Part shown: positions 60,872 to 64,000 of the stretch, piece after piece
How the letters are laid out: every line of letters starts with the position of its first letter
How positions within the stretch are numbered: the stretch's first letter is position 1
Source: Rahnella inusitata
GTDB lineage: Bacteria > Pseudomonadota > Gammaproteobacteria > Enterobacterales > Enterobacteriaceae
DNA length: 64,000 nt
Assembly (NCBI RefSeq): GCF_003263515.1
Contig: NZ_JYDE01000012.1
Span: 1 to 64,000 of the forward strand
Direction of reading: 5' to 3'
The notes under the pieces: generated by a model
What the model saw: only the letters and a program-made list of their open reading frames with translations
Database searches by the model: none
Told to the model about the DNA's origin: nothing
Translations under genes and position numbers: made by a program

Positions 60872-61162
60872 ATGGAAGTGACACTGGTTGAAATTAATGT
60901 CCAGCCGGACAAAATTGACGCGTTTCTGGAAGTCTTTCACGCGAATCATCTCGGCGCGGTTCAGGAACCCGGAAATCTGAGGTTCGACGTGTTGCAGGAT
61001 GCAGACGTGGCAACGCGGTTTTTTATCTATGAAGCCTATGTGGATGAGGCTGCGGTACTGGCGCACAAAAAAACGCCGCACTATCTGGCGTGCGTGGAAG
61101 CGTTAGAAGGGATTATGTCGCAGGGGAGGAAGAAAACGGTGTTTAAAGGAATATATCCGTAA
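60872..61162 (+). CDS. lsrG: LsrG, phospho-AI-2 isomerase
   Basis: An ABM-domain (antibiotic biosynthesis monooxygenase-like) protein of 96 residues that isomerises phospho-DPD for LsrF. Conserved features are the [19 protein letters not shown] strand pair and the [15 protein letters not shown] helix. It is 3 bases after lsrF and is the last gene of lsrACDBFG. Confidence 0.95.
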   Translation: MEVTLVEINVQPDKIDAFLEVFHANHLGAVQEPGNLRFDVLQDADVATRFFIYEAYVDEAAVLAHKKTPHYLACVEALEGIMSQGRKKTVFKGIYP

Positions 61163-61226
61163 GCACGGAGTAACCCCTCAGTACTTTACGATAACCCTAA
61201 ACCCCACTAACGCCATCCGTAATGCA

Positions 61227-61254
61227 AGGTACCCGTCTGACAGACCGGGTACCT
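61227..61254. terminator. Stem-loop after lsr operon
   Basis: Stem AGGTACCCG / CGGGTACCT with a 10-base loop. No T tract is present, so only structure is supported, not intrinsic termination. Confidence 0.4.
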
Positions 61255-61415
61255 GTACAACTCATGCAACGTCCATCTTCCGTTACATTCCTATTTCCAG
61301 GCTATCTTCCAGTTCCTTGATAAATATCTTTATTATCATTCATTTCTACACTAATCCCCGTATTCTGTGCGCGTATTTTCATCCTCAGTCTTTTCAGATG
61401 TGAGGCCAAAATAAT

Positions 61416-61444
61416 CAGTTGATCACGTACGACAACTGGCGTAC
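61416..61444. promoter_or_regulatory. Nested dyads, candidate autoregulatory operator
   Basis: CAGTTG-N11-CAACTG (61416-61438) overlaps GTACG-N8-CGTAC (61427-61444), directly before the GGAGG ribosome site of the next gene. The position fits an operator of a two-gene, self-regulated cassette. Confidence 0.4.
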
Positions 61445-61456
61445 ATTGGAGGGCGT

Positions 61457-61753
61457 GTGGGGTTTAAAGACATTAAGCGCAGGGTCATTGAGTGTTTACG
61501 GGCGGGGGATATTGAGTTTGCTGTCCGGCGCGATGTGGACCTTAAGAATTTATTAAGTACCGGTGATGTGTCTGTGCCGGAGGTCATCAATGTGATTATG
61601 CGGGCAGGTGGGGCCGATCACCGGATGAGCCCTCATCATTATGACAGCAGTGTTGATGTACACATTATTACAGTGACCTGCGCAGGCTTACATTGGTATA
61701 TCAAATGGTATTTCGATGAACCGGCCAGCGTATTTATCAGCGTTCATCATTAA
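61457..61753 (+). CDS. Putative MqsR-like toxin of a two-gene cassette
   Basis: A 98-residue protein that I do not recognise with certainty. Its layout parallels the MqsR ribonuclease toxin: an N-terminal helix ending in AG (RRVIECLRAGDIEF), a basic segment, a helix ending in NVI (VPEVINVIMRAGG), then DHRMSPHHYDSS and a C-terminal strand pair (LHWYIKWYF, VFISVHH), where MqsR has VYLKITV and VLIVSF. The start is GTG (61457, or 61455 out of frame) after GGAGGG. Its partner gene begins 9 bases downstream. RNase activity is inference. Confidence 0.6.
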   Translation: MGFKDIKRRVIECLRAGDIEFAVRRDVDLKNLLSTGDVSVPEVINVIMRAGGADHRMSPHHYDSSVDVHIITVTCAGLHWYIKWYFDEPASVFISVHH

Positions 61754-61762
61754 AGGGAAATT

Positions 61763-62356
61763 ATGAAAATCTACAAAGTGGGTGATGAGAAACGGGCGGC
61801 GTGCGAGGTGTGTCAGTCTTTTCAGACGGTCAGCTTCCAGCTGCGCGATGTGCCTTTCAGCGATGGTAGCGGGCTGGTGAAGAACGTGGTGGTGGGGGTT
61901 TGTAAAACCTGCGACAGCGTGGCATTGCTGCCGTTCCAGTCGGTTCCTGCGGTGAAGAAGCAGCTGGAAACACAACGTAAGGCCGTGGAAAGCCGCGTGC
62001 CTGCGCATATGATCGATATCCTCAACCTGGCAAGCGCCAAACTGGGTGCGACGCCGGAATTTATTCCGCTGCTGATGAAATATTATATCCATATGTTGGC
62101 GACCCATCCGGTGGCCGCCGTGCAACTGGTGCAGCTTCTCACTTCTGAGCTGGCAACCGGTCTGGCGAATAAACGCCTCTCGCTGAAAGGGCGTGAAATC
62201 CACAATGATATTAACGAGCTGAAATCCCTTTCTCAGATTTCCAACACCACGGAACTGCTCAAGGGCGTGGTGCTGGCCATTAACAACGATGTCCTCATCA
62301 ACCCCGACAAACAGCGTATCGCGCACCTGAAAAGCCTCGTCGCGACGGTGGCGTAA
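61763..62356 (+). CDS. Putative zinc-finger antitoxin with non-MqsA C-terminus
   Basis: A 197-residue protein. The N-terminal region has two CxxC pairs (Cys14/Cys17 and Cys47/Cys50) flanking FQLRDVPFSDGSGLVKN, resembling the zinc domain of MqsA/YgiT antitoxins. MqsA then has a Cro-type helix-turn-helix; here residues 78-112 (SRVPAHMIDILNL..., KLGATPEFIPLLMKYYIHML) look more like a ribbon-helix-helix strand and helices, followed by a helical tail. It is 9 bases after the small gene, with AAAGGGAA before the ATG. It is probably its cognate partner and regulator; this is inference. It could also be an uncharacterised protein of another kind. Confidence 0.6.
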   Translation: MKIYKVGDEKRAACEVCQSFQTVSFQLRDVPFSDGSGLVKNVVVGVCKTCDSVALLPFQSVPAVKKQLETQRKAVESRVPAHMIDILNLASAKLGATPEFIPLLMKYYIHMLATHPVAAVQLVQLLTSELATGLANKRLSLKGREIHNDINELKSLSQISNTTELLKGVVLAINNDVLINPDKQRIAHLKSLVATVA

Positions 62357-62359
62357 GGC

Positions 62360-63205
62360 TTACAACACTTTCTCTAAAAACGCCTTCGTCCTTGCATGAA
62401 CCGGCCGGTCGAGAACCTGTGAAGCGTCGCCGCTTTCAACGACGCGCCCGTCAACCATAAAGACCACCTGATCCGCCACCTGCCGCGCGAAGCCTATCTC
62501 ATGCGTGACCACCACCAGCGTCACGCCGGACTCCGCCAGTTTCCTGATAACGTCCAGTACTTCACCAACCAGTTCAGGATCCAGCGCCGAGGTCGGCTCA
62601 TCAAACAACATCACTTTCGGGTTGAGCGCCAGCGCGCGGGCGATAGCGATGCGTTGCTGCTGACCGCCGGAAAGATGGCGTGGCCAGGCAAGTGCTTTTT
62701 CGCGCAGGCCAACGGTGTCGAGCAGTTCATAGGCACGGACGATGGCCTGTTTGCGACTGAGATAGCCGTGAACCACCGGCGCTTCGATGATGTTGTCCAG
62801 CACGGTCATGTGCGGGAACAGATTGAAATTCTGGAACACGTAGCCGACGTGTGTGCGCTGTTTGAGAATGGCGCGCTCTTTCAGCTCATACAGCGTGTCA
62901 CCTTTACGGCGGTAACCAATGTAATCGCCGTCGATCTGGATAAACCCTTCGTCCACGCGTTCAAGATGATTGATGGTGCGCAGCAGGGTCGATTTACCGG
63001 AGCCTGACGGGCCGAGAATCACCGTCACCGTGCCAGGCTCGATGTTCAGGCTGACATTATCCAGCGCCTTATGCGCGCCATAATATTTGCTGAGATTGTT
63101 GATCTCGATGCGCCCGACGGTGGCGGTATGAGGTTTATGGGGGAACAGCTGCTTAACAGGAGTTTCCGCCGGGCGGTTAACGAACAGATCAAAGGCTTCG
63201 GACAT
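62360..63205 (-). CDS. Polar amino-acid ABC transporter ATPase
   Basis: An ABC ATPase of 281 residues of the GlnQ/HisP type. Walker A is GPSGSGKST, the signature LSGGQQQRIAIARA, Walker B VMLFDEPTSALD, and the H-loop VTHEIGF. An N-terminal tail of about 30 residues precedes the ABC core (IEINNLSKYYGAHKAL). The substrate cannot be read from the ATPase. GGAGA lies before the ATG. It is 24 bases after the permease gene and convergent with the zinc-finger gene (3-base gap between stops). Confidence 0.93.
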   Translation of the reverse strand: MSEAFDLFVNRPAETPVKQLFPHKPHTATVGRIEINNLSKYYGAHKALDNVSLNIEPGTVTVILGPSGSGKSTLLRTINHLERVDEGFIQIDGDYIGYRRKGDTLYELKERAILKQRTHVGYVFQNFNLFPHMTVLDNIIEAPVVHGYLSRKQAIVRAYELLDTVGLREKALAWPRHLSGGQQQRIAIARALALNPKVMLFDEPTSALDPELVGEVLDVIRKLAESGVTLVVVTHEIGFARQVADQVVFMVDGRVVESGDASQVLDRPVHARTKAFLEKVL

Positions 63206-63229
63206 GATGATTCTCCAGAAAGTGAGCCG

Positions 63230-64000
63230 TTATGAACGGGCCAGACGCCACTGACGCAGGCGCTGTAACGGCGTCGGCGCAACCTGACGCACGGTGCCGC
63301 GTGAGAAATAACGTTCGACGTAATATTGCAGTACCGACAGCACGGTAGTGATCAGCAGATACCAGACAGTCGCGACCATCAGCAACGGAATGACCTGCTG
63401 GGTGCGGTTGTAAATCACCTGCACGGTGTAAAACAGCTCTGGCATCGACAGCACATACACAATCGACGTGCCTTTCGCGAGGCTGATCACTTCATTAAAA
63501 CCGGTCGGCAGAATCGAGCGCAACGCCTGCGGCAAAATGATGCGAAACGTGCGGCGATAGGCGGGTAAGCCCAGTGCAGCGGCGGCTTCATGCTGGCCGT
63601 GCTCGACACCTAAAATCCCCCCGCGAATGATTTCAGCGGTGTACGCGGATTGCACCAGAGAAAGGCCGAGCACTGCGACGGAAAACTGATCCAGCAAATC
63701 CACCGTTGGCGTACTGAAAAACGACAGAGAAGTAAACGGAATGCCGAGCGAGAGGTTGTCGTACAGATAGGAAAAGTTGTAAAGGATGATCAATACCAGC
63801 AGCAAGGGCAGCGAGCGGAACAGCCAGATGTAACCCCACGCCAGTGAATTCAGTAAGTAGGATTTCGACAGCCGGGCGAGCGCCAGTGCGGTGCCAAAGA
63901 TAATACCAAACAGGGTGCCGAGCAGGGTGAGCAGAAGGGTTTTGCCAAGCCCTGACAAAATGACCGGATCAAAAAACCACTGGCGAAATACGCCCCATTC
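63230..64000 (-). CDS. Polar amino-acid ABC transporter permease (5' end outside window)
   Basis: A HisM/GlnP-family permease. The frame stays open to the window edge, with residues EWGVFRQWFFDPVILSG before the first membrane helix, so the start codon is beyond 64000; the TTG at 63958 is not a credible start. It contains the family helices (TLLLTLLGTLFGIIFGTALAL, GYIWLFRSLPLLLVLIILYN) and the EAA loop EAAAALGLPAYRRTFRIILPQALR. It probably belongs to an operon with a binding protein lying further upstream. Confidence 0.92.
   Translation of the reverse strand, partial: EWGVFRQWFFDPVILSGLGKTLLLTLLGTLFGIIFGTALALARLSKSYLLNSLAWGYIWLFRSLPLLLVLIILYNFSYLYDNLSLGIPFTSLSFFSTPTVDLLDQFSVAVLGLSLVQSAYTAEIIRGGILGVEHGQHEAAAALGLPAYRRTFRIILPQALRSILPTGFNEVISLAKGTSIVYVLSMPELFYTVQVIYNRTQQVIPLLMVATVWYLLITTVLSVLQYYVERYFSRGTVRQVAPTPLQRLRQWRLARS

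Noticed and set aside
63230..63958. Permease start at the TTG at 63958
   Set aside because: The frame remains open to the window edge with residues typical of the family's N-terminus, so the gene is cut by the window rather than starting at TTG.

Overview
This is a chromosomal window from a Gram-negative enteric bacterium (Enterobacterales). From about 1 to 44.9 kb the gene order follows the E. coli adhE - opp - cls - tonB - trp - topA - cysB - acnA - pyrF - osmB segment almost gene for gene. Three things point away from E. coli itself and towards the Yersiniaceae side (Rahnella / Ewingella / Serratia-like; a guess, not a proof): trpG and trpD are separate genes, kch and yciEFG are absent, and there is a Yersinia/Serratia-style palindromic intergenic repeat at 42951-43066. 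No rRNA, tRNA, CRISPR array, insertion sequence or prophage was recognised.

Layout. 0-3.9 kb: adhE (fermentative alcohol/aldehyde dehydrogenase) divergent from ychE, with FNR-like and Cra-like sites between them. 3.9-5.0 kb: a long gene-poor spacer with one possible small ORF. 5.0-10.8 kb: oppABCDF oligopeptide importer. 10.8-18.5 kb: envelope and housekeeping genes (yciU, clsA, yciY, a small zinc ribbon, yciI, tonB, yciA, yciB, yciC, a YkgJ-type cysteine-cluster protein, ompW with a perfect FNR box, a BON lipoprotein). 18.7-25.6 kb: the complete trp operon on the minus strand with TrpR operator, trpL leader peptide and attenuator. 25.8-44.9 kb: rnm(yciV), yciO, rluB, btuR, yciK, sohB, yciN, topA, cysB, acnA, ribA, pgpB, lapAB, an orphan ribbon-helix-helix gene, pyrF, yciH, osmB.

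From 45 kb the window becomes accessory. 45.3-51.0 kb holds araD, a YciT-type DeoR regulator, a glycyl radical enzyme (pflF/ybiW), its radical-SAM activase (pflE/ybiY) and the aldolase fsaA. These form a candidate anaerobic sugar-phosphate module, in which radical C-O cleavage of a phosphorylated anhydro-sugar is followed by aldol cleavage. The divergent pflE/fsaA promoter carries an FNR-like box and a 12-base motif that recurs upstream of araD, so one regulator, perhaps YciT, may control both. kdgT follows with its own KdgR-like operator.

52.4-61.2 kb is a complete lsr (autoinducer-2 import and processing) locus: lsrK and lsrR divergent from lsrACDBFG, with two dyads in the shared promoter. 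61.4-62.4 kb is a two-gene cassette that looks toxin-antitoxin-like: an MqsR-like small protein plus a protein with a zinc-finger N-terminus and a non-MqsA C-terminus. This is the most likely little-described system here. The window ends inside a polar amino-acid type ABC importer.
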